64,000 nucleotides of DNA from contig NZ_CABJFS010000001.1 in assembly GCF_902364945.1 (NCBI RefSeq), positions 310,001-374,000 on the forward strand, given 5' to 3'. The position numbers were made by a program, and so were the translations under genes. Positions 36,598 through 45,501 of the stretch are shown here, piece after piece. How positions within the stretch are numbered: the stretch's first letter is position 1; every line of letters begins with the position of its first letter. The stretch is from Collinsella aerofaciens (GTDB lineage Bacteria; Actinomycetota; Coriobacteriia; Coriobacteriales; Coriobacteriaceae). The notes under the pieces are model-generated. The model was not told the DNA's origin. It ran no database searches and worked only from the letters and a program-made list of their open reading frames with translations.

Positions 36598-37863
36598 CTA
36601 CTCGTCCTGAGGGTCCTCGTCGGAGCTTGACTCGGACGCCGGCTCAGGTGCAGGTGCAGGCGCCGGCTTGGGCGCAGGCTCCGGCTCGGGCGCGGGCTCA
36701 GGGTTCGACGTGGGCTCAGGCTTCGGCGTTGGCGAAGCATCCGGAGCACTGTAACCCGAAGCGGCGGACTTCTTTTCGAAGGGCAGTACAAAAGTCAGAA
36801 CGTCGTCCTTGTCCTCGTCGGCCCACTCACTTGCATAACGTGCGGCCCAATAGCCAACGGCACGGTGCTTGAGCATCTTGCCAAAGACCGTTAGAAATAC
36901 GGTGACGAAAGCGACCAGCACCAGGAACAGCACGAGCGTAATGCCGCCGCCGGTAACAATCGCCTCAATGCCCGTAGGACGATAGTAGTAGCTATACATA
37001 CCAACAGAGGCAATGGCGCCAAAGATGACCGTCAAGATCCATGTGACAACGTTGGCGACCAAACCCGTCAAAAACTCGGGAAGGAACGAAGCGCAGAACA
37101 GCTTGGTCTTATTGTTCTTAAAGGCCGTCCAAACCTTATCGAGCGAAAACGCGCTCTCGACGCGACCGGTCACCGCAAAGTGCATCACGGCAATGTCGGC
37201 GAACATCTTAAAGAAGACCCCCAGGACCGCCGTGGCAATCATAGCCAGAACGAGCAGGCCAAGCGAGCCAAACAGCGCAGCCTCGAGCGCATAAGAGCCG
37301 TAATAAGAATACGAGCCCGCGGCGCCAATTACCACGCCCTCCACCAGCGAAAGCACTACACCGATTACGGGAATGGCAGCGATAACCTCGAGCACGACCG
37401 AAATAACGCTCGAAAAGACTCCGAGGCCAAACGACGTGGAACGCATCAACGGACGATCCATGCCGTCATCGATCTTAAGCGACAGATCGCGACCCCACTC
37501 GATGCCAAAGCCAGAACCGCACACGCTCGCCACGTAGGCAGCCAAAAAGCCGATGGCAGCTGCAATACCGCCGATAACGGGAATGAACAGCACGAGCACC
37601 GACACAACGCAAATCAACGCCGGCAAAAACGCGATTTGGCATACACGCTGAAGCACGCCCGGAGTCTTGGTCATATCTTGGAACGCCTGAGCCACACAGC
37701 CCTTTGACACATTCGCCACGGGCGGTTGCGGAACAAACTGCTGGGGCTGAGACTGTCCCTGGGGGGCGGGGCCGGCGGCCTTGGCTTCGGTATTAGGGGC
37801 ACCGCACGCGCCGCAGAACTTGTCGTTATCGCCCATGGGGGCGCCACACTGCGAACAGAACAT
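36598..37863 (-). CDS. Zinc-ribbon multi-span membrane protein
   Basis: 421 residues. N-terminal zinc ribbon with two CxxC pairs (MFCSQCGAPMGDNDKFCGACG), then a Pro/Gln linker, about seven hydrophobic segments (about 75-340; resembles DUF4013-type membrane domains) and a highly repetitive Pro-Glu-Ala tail (PEPAPEPEPAPKPAPAPAPE) of about 55 residues. Function unknown. ATG 37863 is preferred with AAGGG at suitable distance. It is not in an obvious operon. Confidence 0.7.
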   Translation of the reverse strand: MFCSQCGAPMGDNDKFCGACGAPNTEAKAAGPAPQGQSQPQQFVPQPPVANVSKGCVAQAFQDMTKTPGVLQRVCQIAFLPALICVVSVLVLFIPVIGGIAAAIGFLAAYVASVCGSGFGIEWGRDLSLKIDDGMDRPLMRSTSFGLGVFSSVISVVLEVIAAIPVIGVVLSLVEGVVIGAAGSYSYYGSYALEAALFGSLGLLVLAMIATAVLGVFFKMFADIAVMHFAVTGRVESAFSLDKVWTAFKNNKTKLFCASFLPEFLTGLVANVVTWILTVIFGAIASVGMYSYYYRPTGIEAIVTGGGITLVLFLVLVAFVTVFLTVFGKMLKHRAVGYWAARYASEWADEDKDDVLTFVLPFEKKSAASGYSAPDASPTPKPEPTSNPEPAPEPEPAPKPAPAPAPEPASESSSDEDPQDE

Positions 37864-38013
37864 CGAAATCATCCCTTCGTATCTAGAGCGAATCACCTGG
37901 ATCGCAAACGATGTCTTTGGCAACATTATCGCCCAATGTGGGGACAAATACCCCAAGATGACCGATTTGCAGCGTAGGCGGCCTTATTCAATGATTCGAA
38001 AGGTGCGTCCGCG

Positions 38014-39036
38014 CTAGTTCGTGCCGCGGAAGCCCTTGCCCACGATCTCGGAGCTGTCAACGATCGTGATAAACGCATTCGGATCGATATCGCGGGTATA
38101 GCGGCGCAGTTGTACTGCCTCGCGACGGCTCAGCACGCTCATAATCACCGTGACGCACCTGCCCGAGAAGGCGCCGTAACCACGGCTGATTGTTGCTGTG
38201 CGGTTGAGATGCTTGACGATAAACTCCTCGACTTTGCGCGGTTCGGCGCAAATAATCGTACAGACCTTACGAAGGTGAATGCTCTCGATGGCCTTATCGA
38301 CCACGAGCGTCTTGGCAAACAGGCCAAGTACGCAGTACAGGCCGACGCGCGGGCCATACAGGAAAGCCGCGATGGTCACGATGCCGATATCGACCAGCAG
38401 CAAGGCGCGTCCGATCTCGAGCGTCGTACGACGCTTGAGGATCATGGCAAGGATGTCGGTGCCGCCCGTCGAGGCGCCAATGTCAAAGACAATGGCGCTG
38501 CCCAGCGCCGGCAAGATGACGGCAAAACACAGGTCGAGCCACATATCGCCCGTCATCGAAACATCCGTCGGGATGAAGAGCTCAAACAGCGAGACGTAGG
38601 CCGAAAGCGCAAACGAGGCAAAGACGCTCCAAAGGATTGCCTTGCGCTCCAAAAAGATAAAGCCCAGGATGACCAGGACCGCGTTGATAATCCACATAAA
38701 GACGCCGACGGGCAGAGTCGGGAACAGCGTGGAAAGAATGACCGACACACCCGAGGTGCCGCCGAAGGCAAAGTGATTGGGCGTTTTGAAAGCCACGATG
38801 GCAAAGGCCGTGAGGATCAGCCCCAAATTGAGCTCGGCAAAAAAGCGCGGAAAGCCTGGCTCCTGGCTGCGCTTGCGGCCGGCGCGCTCGCCACGTTCGA
38901 TATCCTCGCGACCGACAACGCGCTCCATCGGCACCACCGGAGGACGATGCACCTCCTCGGCGGCACGCGACGCCGCCTCTGCCGCAGCGGCCTCAATCGC
39001 CCATGCCTTGCTTTCGGTCTCGTGTTCGTCGGCCAT
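38014..39036 (-). CDS. YitT family membrane protein (DUF161/DUF2179)
   Basis: 340 residues. An N-terminal Ala/Glu/Arg-rich cytoplasmic tail (about 1-70), five or six membrane helices with the family signature GGTSGVSVILS and IGASTGGTDILAMIL, and a C-terminal DUF2179 domain (RGYGAFSGRCVTVIMSVLSR, IDPNAFITIVDSSEIVGKGF). Transport role presumed but substrate unknown. GAGGGG precedes ATG 39036. Confidence 0.9.
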   Translation of the reverse strand: MADEHETESKAWAIEAAAAEAASRAAEEVHRPPVVPMERVVGREDIERGERAGRKRSQEPGFPRFFAELNLGLILTAFAIVAFKTPNHFAFGGTSGVSVILSTLFPTLPVGVFMWIINAVLVILGFIFLERKAILWSVFASFALSAYVSLFELFIPTDVSMTGDMWLDLCFAVILPALGSAIVFDIGASTGGTDILAMILKRRTTLEIGRALLLVDIGIVTIAAFLYGPRVGLYCVLGLFAKTLVVDKAIESIHLRKVCTIICAEPRKVEEFIVKHLNRTATISRGYGAFSGRCVTVIMSVLSRREAVQLRRYTRDIDPNAFITIVDSSEIVGKGFRGTN

Positions 39037-39151
39037 TACGGCAACCCCTCGTTAACAATTTGGAAACAATGCGCCCATTAGGGTAACGCGGAACGCGAAG
39101 ATTGCAACCCTTAGTTAGACGAGCGGTATGACTAGATCGAGGCTATATAGA

Positions 39152-39191
39152 AAACGGTCGACTGCGCTTTTGCTTGCGCTGTCGACCGTTT
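39152..39191 (-). terminator. Terminator of the asp23 cluster
   Basis: AAACGGTCGAC and GTCGACCGTTT (perfect 11-bp arms) enclose a GCGC/GCGC stem; on the minus strand TTTTCTATAT follows. Confidence 0.85.
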
Positions 39192-39208
39192 GGCGTTTTC
39201 GCAGGTAA

Positions 39209-39245
39209 AACCTGCCAAAATAAACCTATCCCTTATTGGTAGGTT
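39209..39245 (-). repeat. GGGA-loop hairpin at the asp23 3' end
   Basis: AACCTGCCAAAA with ATTGGTAGGTT (one mismatch). The minus-strand loop is AAGGGATAGGTTTA. The right end overlaps the asp23 stop codon. It shares more than 30 bases with 10859-10895, but the one unpaired position differs on the opposite arm. Confidence 0.75.
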
Positions 39246-39759
39246 ACTCGTGCTGGCTGGTGCGGTGCTCGTACTCCTCGGGGGTGATGACATCCTCGAT
39301 GCGCAGGTTGACGCCTGCCACCTCAAGGCCGGTCATCGCGGCCAGACGCTCGGTGACGCGCGCCTTAACGTCGTCAAAGATCGCAGGCGCATAGGCGCCA
39401 TACTCGATGATGACCGAGATGTTGACGACCACGCGGTTGTCGTCGGTGACCTCGACCGTCACGCCCTTGGTCAGGTTCTCGGCACCAAACTGCTCCTGCA
39501 CAAAGTGCATAAGGTTACCCTTCATGCCCAGAACGTGCGGCACCTCGCGGGTGGCCATGGCGACGATCTTCTCGATCACGCCGTTGGAATAGGTCAGCGA
39601 GTCCTCGGACTCGTCCGCCTCCTCGTCGTCCTCGTCCGCATCGGACTCGGCCTCGACGAGCGCCTCGTCCTCGAGCGTTACGTCCTCCGCCTCGGCTGCG
39701 ACGGCCTCATTCGCCTCAAGCTCGGTATCGGCTACATCGACCTTCGTGTTAAAAGCCAT
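39244..39759 (-). CDS. asp23: Asp23/Gls24 family envelope stress protein
   Basis: 171 residues. A very acidic N-terminal half (runs of Asp and Glu to about residue 55) precedes the Asp23 domain: YSNGVIEKIVAMATREVPHV, GVTVEVTDDNRVVVNISVII and the C-terminal VNLRIEDVITP. These proteins form filaments next to the membrane, anchored by AmaP in staphylococci. Here the cluster amaP-DUF2273-asp23 has the same partners on the same strand. The acidic extension is unusual for the family. Confidence 0.88.
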   Translation of the reverse strand: MAFNTKVDVADTELEANEAVAAEAEDVTLEDEALVEAESDADEDDEEADESEDSLTYSNGVIEKIVAMATREVPHVLGMKGNLMHFVQEQFGAENLTKGVTVEVTDDNRVVVNISVIIEYGAYAPAIFDDVKARVTERLAAMTGLEVAGVNLRIEDVITPEEYEHRTSQHE

Positions 39760-39803
39760 GGTTCCTCCTTATGCCTGCCGCGGATGCGACAGTCGAATAC
39801 ATA

Positions 39804-40181
39804 TTAGCGGCCGCTAAACAGACGGCCGAAGAAGTTGACGATACCGTTCTCGCCGTCGCGAATCTGGCCGATCACGGCGCCGATCAACACAAAGAATGCG
39901 ATGACGAGCGTGTCCCACAGGCCCAACGTAAGTACCAGCACGGCGAGGATAAAGCCCGCCACGGCGCCGAGCGTAGTGTTGGGGTGGCGCACGGCGTAGC
40001 TCCAGATAGCAGCGCCCGTACCTTTGATGAGACCCATGGCCTCGTCAAAGTCATTGGCGGCGCTGTCGTGCTGCTCGCCGGCCTCGGGCTTGGTGTCGGT
40101 GGTCTCGCCTGCCGGCGTAGCGTTCTGGTCGATCGTCAGGCGCGGCGTGCGGGCGGTCTTGTCTTGGTTGGTATCACTCAC
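39804..40181 (-). CDS. DUF2273-like small membrane protein
   Basis: 125 residues: a hydrophilic 60-residue N-terminus then two membrane helices (LGAVAGFILAVLVLTLGLW and LVIAFFVLIGAVIGQ), ending NFFGRLFSGR. DUF2273 proteins accompany Asp23/Gls24 and AmaP. GTG 40181 follows GGAGG and overlaps the end of the amaP-like gene by eight bases, so the two are translated together. Confidence 0.8.
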   Translation of the reverse strand: MSDTNQDKTARTPRLTIDQNATPAGETTDTKPEAGEQHDSAANDFDEAMGLIKGTGAAIWSYAVRHPNTTLGAVAGFILAVLVLTLGLWDTLVIAFFVLIGAVIGQIRDGENGIVNFFGRLFSGR

Positions 40182-40719
40182 CGGAAACCTCCACGGTCTG
40201 GACGGTAGTCTTGGACGGCAAAAAACGGACGCGCGCGGTCGTGCCCGGCGTGCCGAGCATGGTGTCGCAGGCCTTCTCGATGCGCTGCTGCATCGAGGTG
40301 GCAAGAGCTGCAACGTCCTTATCATCGAGCGCGATGGCCTCGACCTTAAAACGAACGCGGGACTCGTCGGAGCCTTGAACGCGCGCCTCGATATGCTCAA
40401 CCATCACACGATCATCGCACTCCGCCGCGGCACGGGCGCACGAGGAAAGCGCTGCGAGCGTGACCTCGATATTGCGCTCCCCCGCCGGATGCACGCAGGA
40501 CGGCTCGCGACGCGCGAACATCAGGCGGAAAAACCCGATGAGCACGCCAAGTGCCACGATGGCGGCGCACACCGTAACGATGACGCGAGGCATGGTGTCA
40601 CGCAACAGCAGCATAAAGCGATACGTATACGGTCCCCAGAACTGGCAGACAAGCGTACCCAGCGCCACGATGGCGGCGGCAAGATACACGATCGCTAGGG
40701 CTCGTTTGAGTACGCGCAC
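40174..40719 (-). CDS. amaP: AmaP-like alkaline-shock membrane anchor
   Basis: 181 residues. Two membrane helices (ALAIVYLAAAIVALGTLV and VIVTVCAAIVALGVLIGFF) are followed by an Asp23-like soluble domain (VEHIEARVQG ... VRFKVEAIAL ... TARVRFLPSK). In the family, AmaP anchors Asp23 at the membrane. The start is GTG 40719, behind AAGGGAG. First gene of a three-gene cluster ending in asp23. Confidence 0.82.
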   Translation of the reverse strand: MRVLKRALAIVYLAAAIVALGTLVCQFWGPYTYRFMLLLRDTMPRVIVTVCAAIVALGVLIGFFRLMFARREPSCVHPAGERNIEVTLAALSSCARAAAECDDRVMVEHIEARVQGSDESRVRFKVEAIALDDKDVAALATSMQQRIEKACDTMLGTPGTTARVRFLPSKTTVQTVEVSGE

Positions 40720-40777
40720 GCGCGCTCCCTTCAGGTTTCGGTCCACAGAATGCAAAACGATTCGCATCATTATAAAA

Positions 40778-40815
40778 GAGCCGGGTCCGGTGCCATACGC
40801 ACGCGGATCCGGCTC
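40778..40815 (-). terminator. Terminator between yebC and the amaP cluster
   Basis: Minus strand: GAGCCGGATCCG pairs with CGGACCCGGCTC (one mismatch) followed by TTTTATAAT. A TGCACGG/CCGTGCA stem lies nearer the yebC stop (40861-40880). Confidence 0.8.
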
Positions 40816-40884
40816 ATCTATTCCACGAGGCTTGCATGCTCGCTTCATTATGCCCAGATATGCACGGCTTAACCCGTGCAGGCG

Positions 40885-41691
40885 CTACTCCTCCTCGAGG
40901 GCAGCGATGACCTCGTCGGTCATGTCCATGGTGCTGTAGACGTCCTGGACGTCGTCGAGCTCCTCGAGACGGTCGATGAGGCGCTGGACCTTCTTGGCGT
41001 CGGTACCGGAGACCTCGGTCGGGGTGGTCGGGACCATGGTGGTCTCGGAGCCCTTGACCTGGATGCCCTGCTCCTCGAGTGCCTTGGAGACAGCCATGAC
41101 GTCGTTGGCAGCGGTCCAGACGATCCACTCCTCGCCGGCGTCCTCGTAGTCCTCGCCACCGGCCTCGGCGATAGCCATCATGAACTCATCCTCGTCACCG
41201 GCAGCACCGTTGGCGATCATGGTCTCCTTCTTGGCGTTCTCGTCCAGGATCTCCTTGGCGACGACGATCTGGCCCTTACGCTCAAACTGGAAGGCGACGG
41301 AGCCAGAGGTGCCCAGGTTGCCGCCAGCGTGGGAGAAGGCGGAACGGACATCGGCGGCGGTACGGTTGCGGTTATCGGTCAGGCAGTCAACGTAAACGGC
41401 AACGCCGGCGGGACCATAGCCCTCGTACACGATGTTCTCGTAGACAGCGGCGTCGGCACCCGAACCAAAGGCCTTGTCGATAGCGGACTTGATCTTGTCC
41501 TTAGGCATGGACTGAGCCTTGGCCTTGGCAACGGCAGCGGCGAGGCTAGCGTTGTTCTCGGGCAGCGGGTCACCGCCGAGACGGGCAGCAACGGTGATGT
41601 TGCGGCTCAGCTTGGAGAAGAGGGCGGAACGCTTGGCGTCCTGCGCGCCCTTACGATGCTTGGTTGTGGCCCACTTAGAGTGTCCGGACAT
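40885..41691 (-). CDS. yebC: YebC/PmpR family regulatory or translation protein
   Basis: 268 residues; typical length is 240-250. Seen: MSGHSKWATTKHRKGAQDAKRS at the N-terminus (part), NITVAARLGGDP, YEGYGPAGVAVYVDCLTDNRNRT (part) and GNLGTSGSVAFQF. Long described as a transcription regulator; recent work on the family supports a role in translating proline-rich stretches. The extra length is in an insert near AEAGGEDYEDAGEEWIVW. Start ATG 41691. Confidence 0.94.
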   Translation of the reverse strand: MSGHSKWATTKHRKGAQDAKRSALFSKLSRNITVAARLGGDPLPENNASLAAAVAKAKAQSMPKDKIKSAIDKAFGSGADAAVYENIVYEGYGPAGVAVYVDCLTDNRNRTAADVRSAFSHAGGNLGTSGSVAFQFERKGQIVVAKEILDENAKKETMIANGAAGDEDEFMMAIAEAGGEDYEDAGEEWIVWTAANDVMAVSKALEEQGIQVKGSETTMVPTTPTEVSGTDAKKVQRLIDRLEELDDVQDVYSTMDMTDEVIAALEEE

Positions 41692-41822
41692 ACGTGTCTC
41701 CTATCGGTTTCGACCTAAAGCCCAGCGCAGATGCTCGGGCAATATAAACAAACGTCGTTATGATATACCTACTGGCCTGCGAGATAAACCCCAAAATGAA
41801 GGCGACGTGATGATGCAACCCC

Positions 41823-41855
41823 TTGGTGCAAAGTAACCTGCCCCCTTTGCACCAA
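41823..41855 (-). repeat. GGGCAGG-loop hairpin at the 41.9 kb membrane-gene 3' end
   Basis: TTGGTGCAAAG and CTTTGCACCAA form a perfect 11-bp stem; the minus-strand loop is GGGGCAGGTTA. It lies two bases after the stop codon. There is no U tract. Confidence 0.85.
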
Positions 41856-41857
41856 AC

Positions 41858-44041
41858 TTAGGACCAGAGGAGGTCGCTGCGGGTGATGGTGGCGCCGATG
41901 GCAAAGGGCATGCAGGCGATGACCGGGTACAGGTAGCGCATGTAGGTCGAGCCGTTGCAGGGACCGATCAGGCACACGGCGAGCACGCCCAAAAGCGGCA
42001 CCCAAATGGCCAGCCCGCGCCACGAATGACGACGTAGCAGATAGGCCACCACGGCGATCATGATCCACACATAGGTGGCCGAGCTCATGGCGAGCGAGAT
42101 AAACGGGATGCGCTGCACCGCCACGCGATACAGGTTGATCAGGTGGTCGCACCAGCGCACAACCTTGCTATCGACCGGATGGAAGTCGAAGTACTTGAGG
42201 TTATCGGGCTTTGCCATGATCTCGGCACTGCGCGCCGTGCTGTAGACCCACGCATCGCGAGCGCTCGGATAAAAGTAGCCGTAGTAGTTATTGATGAGCG
42301 CCGAGAAATAGCACTCGGGATCCTTTTTGAACATCTGGACCCACACCTCAAAATAGGCCTTGATGTCCTCCTGCGAGGCGTACTCGTTAAAGCAATTTTT
42401 GACGGCGTCCGACTTATCCGGGTTGTAGCGGCGGCCCAGATTCTCGTACTTGAGCACACGGTCGATCACGGCACGCTCTTCGTCGGTCACCAAGCCGTCG
42501 CAAGGAGCCTCCACGATGGTGCCGTCCTCCTTAACCGTGGGGTTGACGCCCGAGTTGAGGCCGTCGTGCTTTTGGACGAAACGAGCCGTCTGCTGGAACG
42601 GAATCGAGAGGATTTCGCGCTTGGAACCAGGCGTGATGTCGTGCGCCGGCATAAAGACCTTGGTGAAGTACATATTAGAGGCAAGGCAGAGTGCAAGCAC
42701 CGCAAGAACTCCCACCCAGCGGAAACGCGGGATGGCGCCCGAAGGCGCAGCACCAGCCTGCTTGGCTGCACGACGAGCCACATGCGCATCCCATGCGCAA
42801 AACGCCGCCGCGATTACGCATGCCGCCAGGGGAAACACCAGGCCGCCGTTACGCAGAAACGTGGAACCCATGGCGCCCAGAGCGAGCAACAGCCAATCAT
42901 GGCGCGCAAAGAGCACGGGCCTCTGTTCGCCCGCACGCTCGGCATTGGCATCGCGACGGGGCAGGCCGCATGCCACGAGCTTCACGGTCTGCACCAACAG
43001 CACCAAAAACGCGTCGGCAAACAGCACATCTTTGGTAAGCAGCGCCGCGTAGTTGGAGAACATGGGCATAAACACAAAGAACAGCAAGATTACGCCGCGG
43101 ACCGGCAGGCTCACGCCCAGCTTGCGCAGCGACGAGATGGAATAGGCCATGCAGGCGGCCGTAATGACGAACTGAGCGCAGGTGTAGATGGCAAGACCTG
43201 CGTTGGCGCTGTTAAACAGTGAAAGCCCCAACTGGACGCACGAACCGATGATAGCCGTATGCACCACGGGGTGATGTCCGTTGAGCAACACATTGGGATT
43301 GAGCAGACGCAAGTAGTCACTCGTGCCGTTGGGGTAGTTGAACCACTGGCGAATCTGCGCACCCGTATCTCCCATAAAAAGGCCGGGCAGCGAAGCGATG
43401 AGCGTGGGCGCCCAGGCGATCATAAGCACCAGGAAGGGCCCGGCAAAGGGATGGACCGAGAGCACGGCGTGTGCCACACGCCATACGCGGCCAAAGTGCG
43501 CTTCGGAAAACGGAATGCGCCGAGAGCTCAGCCAATCTAGACACTCAAAGGTAAGGTAGAAGGCAACGACCGCCAAGAGCATCCAGCCCACACCGCCTAT
43601 CCAGGCGCAGATGATGCGGGCCTTGTCGCCGAGCACGATCTCGGCCGAATCGGTGAGATCGTAGCTGCGGCCAAACACCATGCAGACGGCAAAGAACAGC
43701 GACGGAAGGATCACCGAGGGACGCCAAGCGTCGCCGCGGCCAAAGAATACGTAGCGAAACGGCAGCGTGAGCAGGCAGGCAAGCGCAAGCAGCATGACCG
43801 CGTCGGTATGGCCGGCAAACGAGAGGAGCACCTCGTAGCACACGTACAGCATGCCCGAGGCTTTGGGGTCAATCGCCAAGACCGCGTTGCTCGACACCGG
43901 GGCGGGATCGATGGAAAACGCCGTGGTCGCCAACAGCGCGAGCAAAAATGCGATGAGCGTCTGCTTGGCGGGGTAGCGCTTAAACCAGACGATGCGGGCA
44001 GCGTCGCGCGCAGCCGTTGTGGAGAGGTCGGAATCCTTCAC
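41858..44041 (-). CDS. Large multi-span membrane protein (DUF6020-like)
   Basis: 727 residues with about 12-14 hydrophobic segments and a soluble loop around residues 480-600 (YNPDKSDAVKNCFNEYASQE, FKKDPECYFSALINNYYGYF). The layout (multi-span core, long outside loop near the end) resembles DUF6020 and lipid-linked glycosyltransferases, but no catalytic motif was recognised. A role in cell-surface glycan assembly is an inference. The start is GTG 44041 behind AAAGG; it is followed by a GGGAC-type hairpin. Alternative: a transport protein. Confidence 0.65.
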   Translation of the reverse strand: MKDSDLSTTAARDAARIVWFKRYPAKQTLIAFLLALLATTAFSIDPAPVSSNAVLAIDPKASGMLYVCYEVLLSFAGHTDAVMLLALACLLTLPFRYVFFGRGDAWRPSVILPSLFFAVCMVFGRSYDLTDSAEIVLGDKARIICAWIGGVGWMLLAVVAFYLTFECLDWLSSRRIPFSEAHFGRVWRVAHAVLSVHPFAGPFLVLMIAWAPTLIASLPGLFMGDTGAQIRQWFNYPNGTSDYLRLLNPNVLLNGHHPVVHTAIIGSCVQLGLSLFNSANAGLAIYTCAQFVITAACMAYSISSLRKLGVSLPVRGVILLFFVFMPMFSNYAALLTKDVLFADAFLVLLVQTVKLVACGLPRRDANAERAGEQRPVLFARHDWLLLALGAMGSTFLRNGGLVFPLAACVIAAAFCAWDAHVARRAAKQAGAAPSGAIPRFRWVGVLAVLALCLASNMYFTKVFMPAHDITPGSKREILSIPFQQTARFVQKHDGLNSGVNPTVKEDGTIVEAPCDGLVTDEERAVIDRVLKYENLGRRYNPDKSDAVKNCFNEYASQEDIKAYFEVWVQMFKKDPECYFSALINNYYGYFYPSARDAWVYSTARSAEIMAKPDNLKYFDFHPVDSKVVRWCDHLINLYRVAVQRIPFISLAMSSATYVWIMIAVVAYLLRRHSWRGLAIWVPLLGVLAVCLIGPCNGSTYMRYLYPVIACMPFAIGATITRSDLLWS

Positions 44042-44082
44042 AGTCCGAAAGCCTTTCTAGAAACCTATCAAACTCGGCAAGA

Positions 44083-44115
44083 CCACCACAAAGGTGCCTG
44101 TCCCCTTTGTGGTGG
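44083..44115 (-). repeat. GGGACAGG-loop hairpin at the lgt 3' end
   Basis: CCACCACAAAG and CTTTGTGGTGG form a perfect 11-bp stem; the minus-strand loop is GGGACAGGCAC. It lies six bases after the lgt stop codon. Confidence 0.85.
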
Positions 44116-44121
44116 CCTTGG

Positions 44122-44943
44122 TTAGGCGTCGAGGTAGATGCGCTGGGGGCGATTGCGGTGTCGGGCGAAGATGATGAACGCCAGGCCGGCGATCACGAGC
44201 GGCAAACTCAGCAGCTGACCCATGGTGATGACGCCGCCCAGCAGATAACCCAGCTGGGCATCGGGCACGCGCACGAACTCAACGAGAAAGCGGACGATGC
44301 CGTACCCCATCACGAACACGCCCATAAACGTACCCTGGGGCAGCAGCGGCTTTTTGCGGCTGAGCACCTGCAGGATGCAAAAGAGCACAATGCCCTCAAG
44401 AAACGCCTCGTAGAGCTGGGAGGGATGGCGCGGCATATCGCCCGCGGTGCCGCCAAAGACCACACCCCAGGGCAGATCGGTCGGCTTACCCCACAGTTCG
44501 CCGTTGACGAAATTGGCACAACGGCCCAGGCACAGGGCCAGCGGGGCGCCGATCACGGCAAGGTCGGCGACGGTCCAGGCGTCAAGCTTGTACATGCGGC
44601 ACACGATGATGCCGCCCAAGATGCCGCCCACCAGGCCGCCGTGGAAGCTCATGCCTCCCTCGTTGGTGGCAAAGATTTCGAGCGGATGGGTCCAATAGTA
44701 GCCATCGCCGTAAAAGACGACATAAAACAGGCGCGCGCCGATGATGAGACCAAAGACCGCGCCGACCACGACGCTCGTCAGGTCATCAATCGTAATGTCG
44801 AAGCCCCAACGACGCTGCGTACGGTACATAACGACCGCCGTGAGCAGAGCGCCGACCACGTAGGCCAGGCCGTACCAGTAGATGGTGATGGGACCCGCCG
44901 AGATCGCGACGGGGTCAAGCATGTGGTAGAGGTCGTTGAGCAT
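44122..44943 (-). CDS. lgt: Prolipoprotein diacylglyceryl transferase
   Basis: 273 residues with about seven membrane helices. It attaches diacylglycerol to the lipobox Cys of lipoproteins such as the binding-protein fusion at 15.4 kb. Seen: GLIIGARLFYVVFYGD, MSFHGGLVGGILGG (catalytic HGG), and the Lgt signature LALCLGRCANFVNGELWG (GRxxNFxNxE). ATG 44943 with AGGGG is preferred over an upstream Met. It lies downstream of the NifU-like gene behind a terminator. Confidence 0.95.
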   Translation of the reverse strand: MLNDLYHMLDPVAISAGPITIYWYGLAYVVGALLTAVVMYRTQRRWGFDITIDDLTSVVVGAVFGLIIGARLFYVVFYGDGYYWTHPLEIFATNEGGMSFHGGLVGGILGGIIVCRMYKLDAWTVADLAVIGAPLALCLGRCANFVNGELWGKPTDLPWGVVFGGTAGDMPRHPSQLYEAFLEGIVLFCILQVLSRKKPLLPQGTFMGVFVMGYGIVRFLVEFVRVPDAQLGYLLGGVITMGQLLSLPLVIAGLAFIIFARHRNRPQRIYLDA

Positions 44944-44969
44944 ATCGATCCCCTGCTCCCTACATACAA

Positions 44970-45002
44970 ATGCGGCCACGGGCCTTACGCTCGCAGCCGC
45001 AT
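44970..45002 (-). terminator. Terminator of the NifU-like gene
   Basis: ATGCGGC/GCCGCAT stem, then TTTGT on the minus strand, about 50 bases after the stop. Confidence 0.6.
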
Positions 45003-45051
45003 ATTTGGACGTAACGTCTATGCGGAGCGTACCGTCCGCAGCTTTCGCATC

Positions 45052-45330
45052 TTAGAACGGCGCGTACTCGTCGTACAGGTCCCCTGCCTCGCCGGAAGCA
45101 TTGACCTGCTCAACGCGGGTAACGCCGGGCACATGCTCCTTCAGGATGCGCTCGATACCCATGGAAAGGGTTAGCGAGCTCATGGGGCAGCCGGCGCAGG
45201 CGCCCTGCAGCTCCAGCTTGACAACACCCTCGTCGTCGACGCCCACATACTCCATATCGCCGCCATCGGCCTGCAGGTTGGGGCGGATCTCTTCAAGAAC
45301 CTTCTTAAGCAGCTCTTCGTTAACAGCCAC
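45052..45330 (-). CDS. NifU C-terminal-domain (Nfu-type) Fe-S scaffold
   Basis: 92 residues. A stand-alone NifU-like domain: VLEEIRPNLQADGGDMEYVG and the cluster-binding CxxC in LQGACAGCPMSSLTLSMGIE, then IERILKEHVPGV. Members hold and transfer [4Fe-4S] clusters. Preceded by AAAGGAG. Its target proteins are not indicated locally; the acyl-CoA dehydratase activase in this window is an Fe-S protein and a possible client (inference). Confidence 0.92.
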   Translation of the reverse strand: MAVNEELLKKVLEEIRPNLQADGGDMEYVGVDDEGVVKLELQGACAGCPMSSLTLSMGIERILKEHVPGVTRVEQVNASGEAGDLYDEYAPF

Positions 45331-45440
45331 AGGGGCTCCTTTCTCACAATAACGCGGACACGCCCGCGGACAGGAGCTATGTTACTACAGCCATGTACCC
45401 GCTTAGGCGCCAGCCATGCGTGCGGACACGACTTTCACGA

Positions 45441-45473
45441 GCAGTCAATTTGGGACGGGTCTCTTTGAACTGC
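45441..45473 (+). repeat. GGGACGGG-loop hairpin near the dCMP deaminase 3' end
   Basis: GCAGT/ACTGC with adjoining AA/TT pairs across a one-base bulge; the plus-strand loop contains TTTGGGACGGGTC. Unlike the others, the loop motif is on the strand opposite the neighbouring gene. Confidence 0.5.
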
Positions 45474-45501
45474 ATTCGTCGTCAGATGGCGACAACGCAT
45501 A